A DNA stretch of 11,206 nt from Pseudomonadota bacterium (GTDB lineage: Bacteria > Myxococcota_A > Polyangia > Fen-1088): positions 1-11,206 of the forward strand of contig JADGRD010000059.1 of the NCBI GenBank assembly GCA_017881285.1. The letters run 5' to 3'. The notes below the pieces were generated by a model that had not been told where the DNA came from, made no database searches, and saw nothing but the letters and a program-made list of their open reading frames with translations. The position numbers were made by a program, and so were the translations under genes. Below, piece by piece: positions 1-8,112 of this stretch. The first letter of the stretch is position 1; every line of letters starts with the position of its first letter.

Positions 1-501
1 GCCGACGTGGAAGAAACCGTCGGTATCGCGTCCGCGCGGATACGTTTGCCCATCGTCCGCGTTGAAGGTGCCGGGGAACGCGCTGAGCGCGCCGTAGCCC
101 ACCAAGACGAACGGCCGCACGTAACCCCAGGGGTAGAGCGTGCCGATGATGTGGGCGCGGTAGCCGAGAATGATGTCCCGGGTCGAGTCGTTGCGCGTAC
201 GGGTCGGGGAGATGAGGCCTTCCGCTTCGGCCCCAATCCATTTGTTCAGATTGAAGCCCAGGCGTAGACCGAAGGCCCCACCGGTGTCAGGGGAAACGCC
301 CGTGTTGTCGCCCTCCATTCGGCTGAGCCCGTGGTCCTTGTTGTAAAAGTGGATGCCGCCGAAGACGCCAATCTCGATGGGATTGACCAGTTCTGCAGCT
401 TCCTCGCTTTCCGCGGCACGGGCCGGCGTCGGAAACGACAGCAAGCATGCCAGTGACGGGGCCAAGATCAGCGCCACGCCGAGACTTCGGTTTCTCCTCA
501 T
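1..501 (-). CDS. Outer-membrane beta-barrel protein (OmpA N-terminal-like), partial
   Basis: Reading leftwards from ATG at 501-499, an open frame of 167 codons runs off the window edge, so the C-terminus is missing. The N-terminus (MRRNRSLGVALILAPSLACL) is basic then hydrophobic, and ends in an A-R-A site at residues 27-29, a Sec signal peptide. C19 is not in a good lipobox (S at -3), so a lipoprotein is less likely. The mature part has alternating glycine/aromatic strands (IGVFGGIHFYN, GGAFGLRLGFNL, KWIGAEAEGLIS, YVRPFVLVGYGAL), typical of 8-strand outer-membrane barrels. In related bacteria this domain often precedes a periplasmic peptidoglycan-binding OmpA domain, which here would lie outside the window. 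A good ribosome site, AAGGAG, sits 5 nt before the ATG. The gene is divergent from the methyltransferase gene. Substrate or partner cannot be told. Confidence 0.82.
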   Translation of the reverse strand, partial: MRRNRSLGVALILAPSLACLLSFPTPARAAESEEAAELVNPIEIGVFGGIHFYNKDHGLSRMEGDNTGVSPDTGGAFGLRLGFNLNKWIGAEAEGLISPTRTRNDSTRDIILGYRAHIIGTLYPWGYVRPFVLVGYGALSAFPGTFNADDGQTYPRGRDTDGFFHVG

Positions 502-584
502 GTGCTCTCCTTATGGTGGTGGATAGGGCGCCGATACTACAACGACCCGGAGTCAATGTCATTCGGCATGGAGAATTCACCCCC
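502..584. promoter_or_regulatory. Divergent intergenic region between omp and methyltransferase genes
   Basis: These 83 bp separate the two divergent starts and must hold both promoters if neither gene is read from further away. On the minus strand I see TTGACT and, 11 nt further on, TAGTAT; that spacing is too short for a standard sigma70 promoter. On the plus strand GATACT near 533-538 is a weak -10 candidate. No dyad operator stands out. The Shine-Dalgarno AAGGAG of the omp gene lies at the left end, and GGAG at 570-573 precedes the methyltransferase start. Confidence 0.3.
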
Positions 585-1382
585 ATGCTACCCTGGGTCC
601 CCGGCGCACCCATGGACCTCAAGGAACTGCCCTGCCACTCTTTCGAGCGCCACCCCTGGGAAATCGCCCGCGCGGACTTCTTTCTGCGCCTTCTGCGCGA
701 GAACATCAGCAAAAATGCCACCTCCGCCCTCGACATCGGCTCGGGCGACGGCTATTTCGCCCACCGGTTGCTGGCGGATCTCCCGGCGGTGATCCGAGCG
801 ACGTGTTTCGACCCCGGCTACGATGCCGCCTGGCTGGAGGAGCGGGCCCACGCCGATCCGAGTCTCGCGTTCACCGCCCAGCGGCCCTGCGGAACCTTCG
901 ACCTCGTCCTCTTGCTCGACGTGCTCGAGCACGCAGCCGACGATCAGGCGGTGCTGGCCGACGCCATCGCCAGCACCGCCTCTCCAGGCGGCTGGCTCCT
1001 GCTGAGCGCCCCGGCCCATCCGCTGCTCTTTTCCCATCACGATGAGCTACTCGGACACCGGCGGCGCTATGCGCCGGCGAGGTTGCGCGCGCTCGCCGTG
1101 ACCTCGGGGGTGGAGGTGGTCGCGCACGGGCAGCTCTTTGCCAGTCTGCTCGCGCCACGCGCCCTCGCCAAGCTCGGCGAAACGGCGCGGGGCGCGCGGC
1201 CGACGTCCGCGCCTGCCCCCAGCCGCATCGAAACCGCCCTGGGAACGTGGCATCATGGAGCCATGGTCACCTCGGCGGTCAAGACCCTGCTCGCCCTGGA
1301 TGCCACCGCTTCCCGCTTCGCCGCGAACTGGCGGCTGCCCCTGCCCGGACTTTCCACTTGGGTTCTGGCCAGACGCCCATGA
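585..1382 (+). CDS. Class I SAM-dependent methyltransferase (type 11/12)
   Basis: This predicts 265 residues. Motif I of class I SAM methyltransferases is clear at residues 48-58 (ALDIGSGDGYF). An acidic segment, FDLVLLLDVLEH (105-116), matches the motif II/'VLEH' region. The segment LSAPAHPLLFSHHDELLGHR (140-159) is the form usual in methyltransferases encoded beside glycosyltransferases for surface polysaccharides. The frame is open further upstream, but homology begins only around residue 11, so ATG 585 (GGAG at 570-573) or ATG 612 is the likely start. The stop overlaps the next start as ATGA, implying translational coupling with the GT2 gene. The acceptor is unknown. A role in methylating a lipid-linked sugar or surface glycan is inferred from context only. 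Confidence 0.8.
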   Translation: MLPWVPGAPMDLKELPCHSFERHPWEIARADFFLRLLRENISKNATSALDIGSGDGYFAHRLLADLPAVIRATCFDPGYDAAWLEERAHADPSLAFTAQRPCGTFDLVLLLDVLEHAADDQAVLADAIASTASPGGWLLLSAPAHPLLFSHHDELLGHRRRYAPARLRALAVTSGVEVVAHGQLFASLLAPRALAKLGETARGARPTSAPAPSRIETALGTWHHGAMVTSAVKTLLALDATASRFAANWRLPLPGLSTWVLARRP

Positions 1383-2131
1383 CCACCGCCCACGTCGCCT
1401 GGATCGTCCCTTGCTTCGAGGAGGCAGCCCGGCTCGACGGCCCTGCCTTCCTCGCGCTGGCCGAGGGGAGCGCGCCTTCGAGCCTGATCTTCGTCGACGA
1501 CGGCTCGCGGGACGGCACTCTCGCCGTCCTGCGCGGCCTCGCCGGGCAACGGCCCGGACAGATCGAGGCCCTCGCCCTGCCCACCAACCAGGGCAAGGCC
1601 GAGGCCGTGCGCCAGGGCATGCGGCACGCTCTCACTGGGCAAAGCGAGATCGTCGGCTACGTCGACGCGGATCTCGCCACCCCGCCCGCGGAGCTGCAAC
1701 GGCTGGCCTGGCTCGCGCGCGAAGGAAGCTACGACGTCTTGATGGGCTCGCGCGTGCAGCTCCTCGGCCGGTCCATCGAGCGCAACTACACCCGCCACTA
1801 CGTCGGCCGCGTCTTCGCGACCTGCGCCAGCCTCAGCCTGGGTCTGCCCGTCTACGACACGCAGTGCGGGGCCAAGCTCTTTCGTCGCACCGACGCTCTC
1901 GCGGCAGCGCTGGCCACCCCCTTCACCTCGCGCTGGGCCTTCGATGTCGAGTTGCTCGCCCGCCTCGTTCGTCCGCAGCGGGGCGTCGCCCCCATCGACA
2001 TCAGCCGCATCCGCGAGGAGCCACTGCTCACCTGGACCGATATCCCCGGCTCCAAGTTGCGCCCGTGGGCGGCGCTGCGGGGCGGATTCGATCTGCTCCG
2101 CCTCGCGGTCAAGACCCGCCGCGGTTCGTAA
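1379..2131 (+). CDS. GT2-family glycosyltransferase, dolichyl/polyprenyl-phosphate sugar synthase-like
   Basis: This predicts 250 residues with the GT-A fold signatures of family GT2: VPCFEE at 10-15, VDDGSRDGT at 39-47 (nucleotide-sugar binding), GKAEAVRQGM at 72-81, and the metal-binding DAD at 96-98. The later block YDTQCGAKLFRR (159-170) and SRWAFDVELLARL (184-196) are the hallmarks of the dolichyl-phosphate beta-glucosyltransferase (Alg5) subgroup, which moves a sugar from UDP-glucose to a polyprenyl phosphate on the cytoplasmic membrane face. No C-terminal membrane domain is present, in contrast to many bacterial polyprenyl-phosphate transferases, so it probably works as a peripheral protein. 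ATG 1379 overlaps the methyltransferase stop by 4 bp, pairing the two genes. The exact sugar and lipid are unknown. Confidence 0.85.
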   Translation: MTTAHVAWIVPCFEEAARLDGPAFLALAEGSAPSSLIFVDDGSRDGTLAVLRGLAGQRPGQIEALALPTNQGKAEAVRQGMRHALTGQSEIVGYVDADLATPPAELQRLAWLAREGSYDVLMGSRVQLLGRSIERNYTRHYVGRVFATCASLSLGLPVYDTQCGAKLFRRTDALAAALATPFTSRWAFDVELLARLVRPQRGVAPIDISRIREEPLLTWTDIPGSKLRPWAALRGGFDLLRLAVKTRRGS

Positions 2132-2160
2132 CGTCTCGCGCGCACATCGGCCGCGGGTTC

Positions 2161-2169
2161 TGTTATTCT
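2161..2169 (+). promoter_or_regulatory. Candidate extended -10 element for argD
   Basis: TGTTATTCT has the extended -10 form TGn followed by TATTCT (4/6 to TATAAT), ending 11 nt before the argD ATG. No Shine-Dalgarno is visible between it and the ATG. If used, it would give a leader of only about 5 nt. The same hexamer precedes tlyA. No good -35 was found, so this is a weak call. Confidence 0.3.
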
Positions 2170-2180
2170 TCGGGCTTTCC

Positions 2181-3380
<1,200 letters not shown>

Positions 3381-3384
3381 TGCC

Positions 3385-4347
3385 ATGGAGAAAAAGCGCG
3401 ATTTCCTGAGTCTGTTCGATGTCACCGACGCGGAGCTGGCCCAACTCCTCCGCCGCGCCGAGGAACTGCGCTTCTTGCGCGGCCGGCGCGAGCCCCACCC
3501 GACGCGGCCCGGCCGCATGCTGGCCCTCATCTTCGAAAAGGCGTCCACGCGCACGCGCGTGAGCTTCGAGGTGGCCATCGAGGAGTTGGGCGGGCACGCC
3601 GTGGTCCTGGGGAAGAGCGACTCGCAACTCGGGCGCGGCGAGCCCATCAAGGACACCGCGCGGGTCATGGCCCGCTACTGCCACGGCATCATGGTGCGCA
3701 CCTTTGGCCACGACCGCGTGGAGGAGCTGGCGAGATACAGCGCCGTCCCGGTCATCAACGGACTGACCGATCTCCTGCACCCCTGCCAGGTCCTCGCCGA
3801 TCTGCAGACCGTCTACGCCCACCTCGCCGGTCGCGCCGGGAGCCCCTCGGTCCCCGCGCCGGACGTGCTGCCGGTTCTGCGCTCCGTGCGCTACGCCTGG
3901 GTCGGGGACGGCAACAACATGGCCAACACCTGGATCGAGGCGGCCGGTCTGCTCGGGCTCGACCTGGCACTGGCCTGCCCCCAGGGCTACGAGCCGAATC
4001 CGGAGGTCGTGACCCGCGCCCGCGGCACGGGGAAGGGCAAGATCCACATCACGGCCGATCCGCGCGAGGCGGTGGCTGGCCGTCACGTGCTCTCCACCGA
4101 CGTATTCGCGTCGATGGGCAAGGAGGACGAGGCCGAAACCCGCCGCCGCGCCTTCGCGGGCTACGGTCTCGACGGCAAGCTGCTCGCCGCGGCCGACCCC
4201 AAGGCCGTCGTGCTCCACTGCCTGCCCGCGCATCGGGGCGAAGAAATCGCCGACGAGGTCATCGAGGGATCGGCCAGCCTGGTGTGGCAAGAGGCGGAAA
4301 ATCGCCTGCACGCGCAAAAGGCTTTGCTCGAATGGATCCTGCCGTGA
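3385..4347 (+). CDS. argF: Ornithine carbamoyltransferase
   Basis: This predicts 320 residues. It catalyses carbamoyl phosphate + ornithine to citrulline in arginine biosynthesis. The carbamoyl-phosphate loop STRTR (54-58), the HPCQ motif (132-135), the ornithine-binding region WVGDGNNMANTW (172-183), DVFASMG (239-245) and the catalytic HCLPAHRGEEI (278-288) are all intact. The WVGDGNNMANTW and SMG motifs separate it from aspartate carbamoyltransferase. A proline/valine-rich stretch around residues 150-168 makes the linker before the second domain slightly longer than in compact family members. The start ATG 3385 lies 4 bp after argD, so argD-argF form an operon. No ARG-box operator was recognised upstream of either gene. 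Confidence 0.96.
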   Translation: MEKKRDFLSLFDVTDAELAQLLRRAEELRFLRGRREPHPTRPGRMLALIFEKASTRTRVSFEVAIEELGGHAVVLGKSDSQLGRGEPIKDTARVMARYCHGIMVRTFGHDRVEELARYSAVPVINGLTDLLHPCQVLADLQTVYAHLAGRAGSPSVPAPDVLPVLRSVRYAWVGDGNNMANTWIEAAGLLGLDLALACPQGYEPNPEVVTRARGTGKGKIHITADPREAVAGRHVLSTDVFASMGKEDEAETRRRAFAGYGLDGKLLAAADPKAVVLHCLPAHRGEEIADEVIEGSASLVWQEAENRLHAQKALLEWILP

Positions 4348-4356
4348 TTCGCCCAT

Positions 4357-4360
4357 GAGG
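4357..4360 (+). promoter_or_regulatory. Ribosome binding site deciding a TTG start
   Basis: GAGG lies 7 nt before TTG 4368. An in-frame TGA just upstream (4356-4358) rules out any earlier start, and no ATG or GTG follows in frame before the conserved part of the protein. The site therefore supports TTG as the true start of the J-domain gene. Confidence 0.6.
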
Positions 4361-4367
4361 TCGCTCC

Positions 4368-5096
4368 TTGGCGCCAACCGATGAGATCGCAGGGCTCGGT
4401 CCCCGGACCGACCGGCCGCGGCTCAACACCGCCGCGGACCTCTCGCGCCTCAAGCTGACGCCGACCGAGGGCTTCGTGCTCTCGCGTATCGACGGCCGCG
4501 GGAGCTACGACGAGATCTGCCGCATTTCCAGCCTCGGCCGCGAGGAAACCCTGGCCATCCTGCGCAAGCTCAAGCGAGCCGCCGTCATCCTGGGCCCCAA
4601 CGACACCGTGGTGGAGCCCGCGCCAGCGCACAAGCCGACGCGGCGGTCGAAATCCCCCTCCCCGGAGCGCGGCCACAAGACTCCGCCCCCGGTCCTCGTC
4701 ACCGACGAGATGCTGCGCAAGGCGCAGGAGAAGACCGGCGACCAGCCCAAGCCCACCGGGCGGGAACCCGGATCCCTGCTCGAACGGCTGGATGATGGCG
4801 AACCGGTCGCGCCGGCCGATCTCATCGATGGGCACGACCTGCCGCTGGAAACCAAGCGGCGCATCATTCGCCTGCACCGTCGGCTGCGCAAGCTGGCCCC
4901 CCACGAGCTCCTGGACGTCGCCCCTGACGCGGACAAGGCCGCGGTCAAGCGTGCCTTCGCCGCGGCCTCGAAGGAACTGCACCCCGATCGCTACTACGGC
5001 AAGGACCTGGGAAGCTTCCGCGCGAAGCTCGCGAAGATCTTCACGCGCGTGACCGAATCCGTGCAGGAGCTGGAGAAGGCGCGCAAGGGGAAGTAG
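4368..5096 (+). CDS. J-domain (DnaJ-like) protein with N-terminal winged-helix-like region
   Basis: This predicts 242 residues from a TTG start. Residues 24-76 (with LTPTEGFVLSRIDG, then helices) look like a small helical or winged-helix module. A low-complexity charged, proline-rich linker covers about 82-135. The C-terminus (about 175-238) is a J domain: PHELLDVAPDADKAAVKRAF, then the diagnostic HPD at 205-207, then the FRAKLAKIFTRVTESVQEL helix. J domains stimulate the ATPase of DnaK/Hsp70. There is no G/F-rich region, zinc finger or substrate-binding domain, so this is a class III J protein whose client is unknown. It follows argF by 20 bp and is probably co-transcribed, though no link to arginine synthesis is evident. 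LTPTEGFVLSRIDG-like segments recall myxobacterial proteins, from memory only. Confidence 0.8.
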   Translation: MAPTDEIAGLGPRTDRPRLNTAADLSRLKLTPTEGFVLSRIDGRGSYDEICRISSLGREETLAILRKLKRAAVILGPNDTVVEPAPAHKPTRRSKSPSPERGHKTPPPVLVTDEMLRKAQEKTGDQPKPTGREPGSLLERLDDGEPVAPADLIDGHDLPLETKRRIIRLHRRLRKLAPHELLDVAPDADKAAVKRAFAAASKELHPDRYYGKDLGSFRAKLAKIFTRVTESVQELEKARKGK

Positions 5097-5098
5097 GC

Positions 5099-5114
5099 TC
5101 TAGAGCGCTCTAGA
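5099..5114. repeat. 16-bp perfect palindrome on the convergent stop codons
   Basis: TCTAGAGCGCTCTAGA is its own reverse complement. It starts 3 bp after the J-domain stop and covers the stop codon of the helicase gene (5110-5112). Lying between converging genes, it could form a short hairpin near both mRNA 3' ends, but without a loop or T-run a terminator role is uncertain. It could also be a protein-binding site. Confidence 0.55.
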
Positions 5115-7095
5115 AGAACGCGCGCACCTCGTCGAGGGTAAAGGCGCGGGGGCACGATTCGGGCAGGCTGGCGAGAAGCGCCGCGCCGTAGCTCTTGCGC
5201 AGGATGCGGCCGTCGAGCACCGCCACCACGCCGCGGTCCCGGCGGCTGCGAATCAGGCGGCCGAAGCCTTGCTTGAGGGCCAGGGCGGCGCGCGGGATCT
5301 GGTAGCTGCCGAAGGGATCGCCGCCGTCCTCGCGGATGCGTTCGATGCGCGAGGCGGTCAGGGGGTCGTCGGGCACGGCGAAGGGCAAGCGGTCGATCAC
5401 GACGAGCGAGAGCGCCTCGCCGGGCACGTCGACGCCTTCCCAGAAGCTTTGCGTGCCGAGGAGCACCGAGCCCACGCGCGTGCGCAGCTCGTCGAGCAGG
5501 GCCTGGCGCGGCCTTTGCCCTTGCACGAGCAGGGGGAACTCGTCGTGAGCGCGAAAGACCTCCTCGGCGATGCGCAGGTTGCGGAAACTGGTGAAGAGCA
5601 AGAGCGCGCGGCCACGCGACAGTCGGCACAAGTCGAGCGCGCGCTGGGCGGCCGCGGCCGCGAAGCCCTCGTGCGTCGGATCGGGCAGATCCTCGGCGAT
5701 ATAGAGTAGCGCCTGCTGGTCGAAACGGAAGGGCGAAGCAAAGGTGGCCTCGGCCGCGGTGTCGGCCAGCCCCAGCCGCTCGCGCATGTAGGTGAAGGCC
5801 CCTGCGGTCGACAGCGTCGCCGAGGTGAAGACGAGCGGCCCCGCGTGCCGGTCGAAGCTCTCGCGCAGCAGCGGCGCCACGTCCACCGGCGAGGCCCGTA
5901 GGGTCACGTTGCGCGCGGAGAGCGCCAGCCAGCGCACGGAATCGCGGCGCGCGCTGCTCACGATCTCGTCGAGATCGGTGCGCAGAATCGCCGCCCGCTG
6001 CGCCAGCCCGGTCAGCACCGCGGCCTTGGCCGGCGCGGGCGGGGAGGGGCCGGAGAGCTCGCTCCCATCGTCCTCGGCCAGGCGGGCGAGCAAGACGGAT
6101 GCCTCCTCGAGAACCGTGTCGAGCTCGTGGTAACGGGTCAGCACCTCGCCCTGCCAGAGATCGTCGGGCATGGGCATGCGCAGGTCGTCGGACTCGCCGG
6201 ACTTGCGCGGCAGCCGGCCGCGCAGCACCTGCCCCAGCATGTGCGTCCCGGCCTCGATCCGGCGCGCCACCGATTCCACGCGCCCGGCGCCAAGCGGCCC
6301 GGTCGGGGCCCGCTCGACGTCCCGGCCCAGGGCGAAGAGCCGCAGGGTCGAGGCCTGCACGCCGAAGATCTCGGTGGCGATGTCCTCCAGCTGGTGGGCC
6401 TCGTCGAAGATCACCGCCTCGTAGCTCGGCAGCACCTGCGCCTCCGGAAAGCGGCTGCGCAGGGCCAGGTCGGCGAAGAAGAGGTGGTGGTTCACGACCA
6501 GCACCTGCGACTCGGCGGCGCGCCGCCGCATGGCCGTGATGAAGCAGTCCGCGACGAATGGACAGCGCTTACCCAGACGGGTTTCCGGGCTGGAGGTGAT
6601 GTCGCGCCAGATCGCCGCCTCCTCGGGCACCCCGTCGAGCTCGGCCCGGTCGCCGGTCGGGCTGCGTTCCGCCCACGCGAGCACGCGCGCGGTCCCCGGC
6701 GCGGCCGTCGCCGCGAGGTCGAGCTGGCGACGATGGTCATGGAAGCGGCGCAAGCACACATAGTTGCCGATCCCTTTCATCACCGCGAAGGAGAACGGCC
6801 GCGGCAGCACGCGCTGCAACCGGGGCAGATCCACCGAGGCGATCTGATCCTGCAAGGTGCGCGTGCCCGTCGACACCACGACGCGCCGGCCGGAGAGGAT
6901 CGCGGGCACGAGATAGGCGATGGTCTTGCCCGTGCCGGTACCCGCCTCGACCAGCAGCCGCTCGTCGAGGTCGATGGCCCGCGCCACGCGCCTGGCCATG
7001 GCGAGCTGGCCGGCGCGTGGCTCGAAGCCCGGCAAAGCGCAGGCCAGGGCGCCACCGGGGCGCAGGATCTCGGCCGCGGCCTCCTCGAGAAGCAC
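5110..7095 (-). CDS. ATP-dependent DNA helicase, DinG/YoaA (XPD-like) family
   Basis: This predicts 661 residues of a superfamily 2 helicase. Motif I is AGTGTGKT (51-58), motif Ia VVSTGTRTLQDQI (73-85), and the DEAH box is at 231-234. VVNHHLFFADLAL lies between the Fe-S region and the DEAH box. The second RecA lobe has FTSATLS, LLLFTSFRNL, GTQSFWEGVDVPG, and the motif VI region ALKQGFGRLIRSRRDRG. Enzymes of this family unwind DNA 5' to 3' and act in repair and R-loop or replication conflict resolution. The Fe-S site shows C114, C178 and C184, but the position where LG-x-x-C-P is normally preceded by cysteine is R173 (codon CGT at 6579-6577). GTG 7095 is the only plausible start: an in-frame TAG, the hisI stop, lies 9 nt upstream, with GGAG between them. 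No exonuclease domain is present, so it is closer to YoaA than to exonuclease-fused DinG. Confidence 0.9.
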   Translation of the reverse strand: MLLEEAAAEILRPGGALACALPGFEPRAGQLAMARRVARAIDLDERLLVEAGTGTGKTIAYLVPAILSGRRVVVSTGTRTLQDQIASVDLPRLQRVLPRPFSFAVMKGIGNYVCLRRFHDHRRQLDLAATAAPGTARVLAWAERSPTGDRAELDGVPEEAAIWRDITSSPETRLGKRCPFVADCFITAMRRRAAESQVLVVNHHLFFADLALRSRFPEAQVLPSYEAVIFDEAHQLEDIATEIFGVQASTLRLFALGRDVERAPTGPLGAGRVESVARRIEAGTHMLGQVLRGRLPRKSGESDDLRMPMPDDLWQGEVLTRYHELDTVLEEASVLLARLAEDDGSELSGPSPPAPAKAAVLTGLAQRAAILRTDLDEIVSSARRDSVRWLALSARNVTLRASPVDVAPLLRESFDRHAGPLVFTSATLSTAGAFTYMRERLGLADTAAEATFASPFRFDQQALLYIAEDLPDPTHEGFAAAAAQRALDLCRLSRGRALLLFTSFRNLRIAEEVFRAHDEFPLLVQGQRPRQALLDELRTRVGSVLLGTQSFWEGVDVPGEALSLVVIDRLPFAVPDDPLTASRIERIREDGGDPFGSYQIPRAALALKQGFGRLIRSRRDRGVVAVLDGRILRKSYGAALLASLPESCPRAFTLDEVRAFF

Positions 7096-7104
7096 CGGGC
7101 TCCG

Positions 7105-7488
7105 CTAGGCCGGGTTGCAGCTCGCCGGCCCGTCGTCGCTTGACAGGCCGGCCGGGGTCACGGCGCGGAAGAAGCACGACGTGGCATTGGTGTGGCAGGA
7201 CGGCCCCATGGCGTCGACGATGTAGAGGATTGCGTCACCGTCGCAGTCGATGCGCACGTCGTGCACCTTCATCGAGTTGCCGCTGGTCGCGCCTTTCTCC
7301 CACAGCTCGCTGCGCGAGCGGCTCCAGAAAGTGGCGCGTCCGTTGGTGACGGTGGCGCGCAGGGCCTCGGCGTTGGCCCAGGCGAGCATGCGCACGACAC
7401 CAGTGGCGCGATCCTGCGCGATGACCGGCACGAGACCGTTCGCATCGAACTTCACGGCTGCGATGAGGGCTTCTGCATTTCCAAGCAT
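7105..7488 (-). CDS. hisI: Phosphoribosyl-AMP cyclohydrolase
   Basis: This predicts 127 residues of the stand-alone HisI enzyme, which opens the ring of phosphoribosyl-AMP in step 3 of histidine synthesis. Family signatures are GLVPVIAQD (18-26), MLAWANAEAL (34-43), ATFWSRSRSELWEKGATSGN (52-71), the metal-binding DCDGD (81-85), and cysteines C82, C98 and C105, which correspond to the zinc ligands. There is no fused HisE (phosphoribosyl-ATP pyrophosphatase) domain, and no other his gene lies in the window. The stop codon is 9 nt before the helicase GTG, in the same frame, so the two are co-transcribed, an unusual pairing for a his gene. No strong ribosome site precedes ATG 7488. The gene diverges from greB. 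Confidence 0.95.
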   Translation of the reverse strand: MLGNAEALIAAVKFDANGLVPVIAQDRATGVVRMLAWANAEALRATVTNGRATFWSRSRSELWEKGATSGNSMKVHDVRIDCDGDAILYIVDAMGPSCHTNATSCFFRAVTPAGLSSDDGPASCNPA

Positions 7489-7530
7489 GGTGGCTTTGCT
7501 CTACACCAAATTCCCGCAAAAGCGATCTTC

Positions 7531-7550
7531 ATCCTAGACTAGGGATATCC
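7531..7550. promoter_or_regulatory. Dyad symmetry overlapping the greB ribosome site
   Basis: CCTAG-A-CTAGG (7533-7543) is a perfect inverted repeat that can be extended imperfectly to 7531-7546, and the palindrome GGATATCC (7543-7550) abuts it. The AGGG Shine-Dalgarno of greB (7541-7544, 9 nt before GTG 7554) is inside the dyad, and TAGACT (7535-7540) could serve as a -10 element. An operator or an RBS-sequestering hairpin is possible. The 65-bp gap must also contain the hisI promoter, which I cannot place. Confidence 0.35.
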
Positions 7551-7553
7551 ATC

Positions 7554-8072
7554 GTGCGCAAAACCCTCGACCCGCCCAAAGAGAAAGAAACCAAAGGCGA
7601 GAAAAACTACATCACGCCGGCCGGCTATCGCAAGCTGACCAGCGAGCTCGACTTTCTGCAAACCAAGAAGCGGCCCGAGGTTGTCAGCGCCCTCTCTGAC
7701 GCCGCCGCCGAGGGCGATCGCTCGGAAAACGCCGAGTACATCTACCGCAAGCGACAGTTGCGCCAGATCGACGGGCGCATGCGCTTTCTCGGCAAGCGCC
7801 TGGACATCGCCGTGATCGTGGATGCGCGGGAGCAGAAACGGCGGGATCGGGTCTTCTTCGGTGCCACCGTCACCGTCGAAGACGAGGAAGGCCAGAAGCA
7901 GACCTTTAGCATCGTGGGCTCGGACGAGATCGACAGCGCGGGCGGTGCCATCTCGTGGCAATCCCCGGTGGGCCGGGGCCTGATCGGCAAGGAAATCGGC
8001 GACGCCGTGCTCGTCCGCTGGGACAAAGGCCAGCGCGAGCTGACCATCGCCGACATCAGCTACCCGGATTGA
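7554..8072 (+). CDS. greB: Transcription elongation factor GreB
   Basis: This predicts 172 residues. Gre factors enter the RNA polymerase secondary channel and stimulate cleavage of backtracked transcripts. An N-terminal charged tail (1-17) precedes NYITPAGYRKLTSELDFL (18-35), the first helix of the coiled coil. The tip loop GDRSENAEYIY (54-64) carries the catalytic acidic pair equivalent to D55 and E58. RQIDGRMRFLGKRLD (70-84) matches the GreB rather than the GreA form. The C-terminal FKBP-like domain (about 100-170) contains FFGATVTVED, SIVGSDEID and SWQSPVGRGLIGKEIGD. The start is GTG 7554 with AGGG 9 nt upstream. The gene stands alone, divergent from hisI and followed by a long hairpin repeat that probably ends its transcript. 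Confidence 0.93.
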   Translation: MRKTLDPPKEKETKGEKNYITPAGYRKLTSELDFLQTKKRPEVVSALSDAAAEGDRSENAEYIYRKRQLRQIDGRMRFLGKRLDIAVIVDAREQKRRDRVFFGATVTVEDEEGQKQTFSIVGSDEIDSAGGAISWQSPVGRGLIGKEIGDAVLVRWDKGQRELTIADISYPD

Positions 8073-8112
8073 GGCGAAAGCCGACCGCATCGTAGGAGAG
8101 CAGCCTGGCGGG

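Noticed and set aside
7..267. A plus-strand 86-codon frame at the left edge
   Set aside because: It lies opposite the outer-membrane protein gene, which has a signal peptide, ribosome site and beta-strand pattern.
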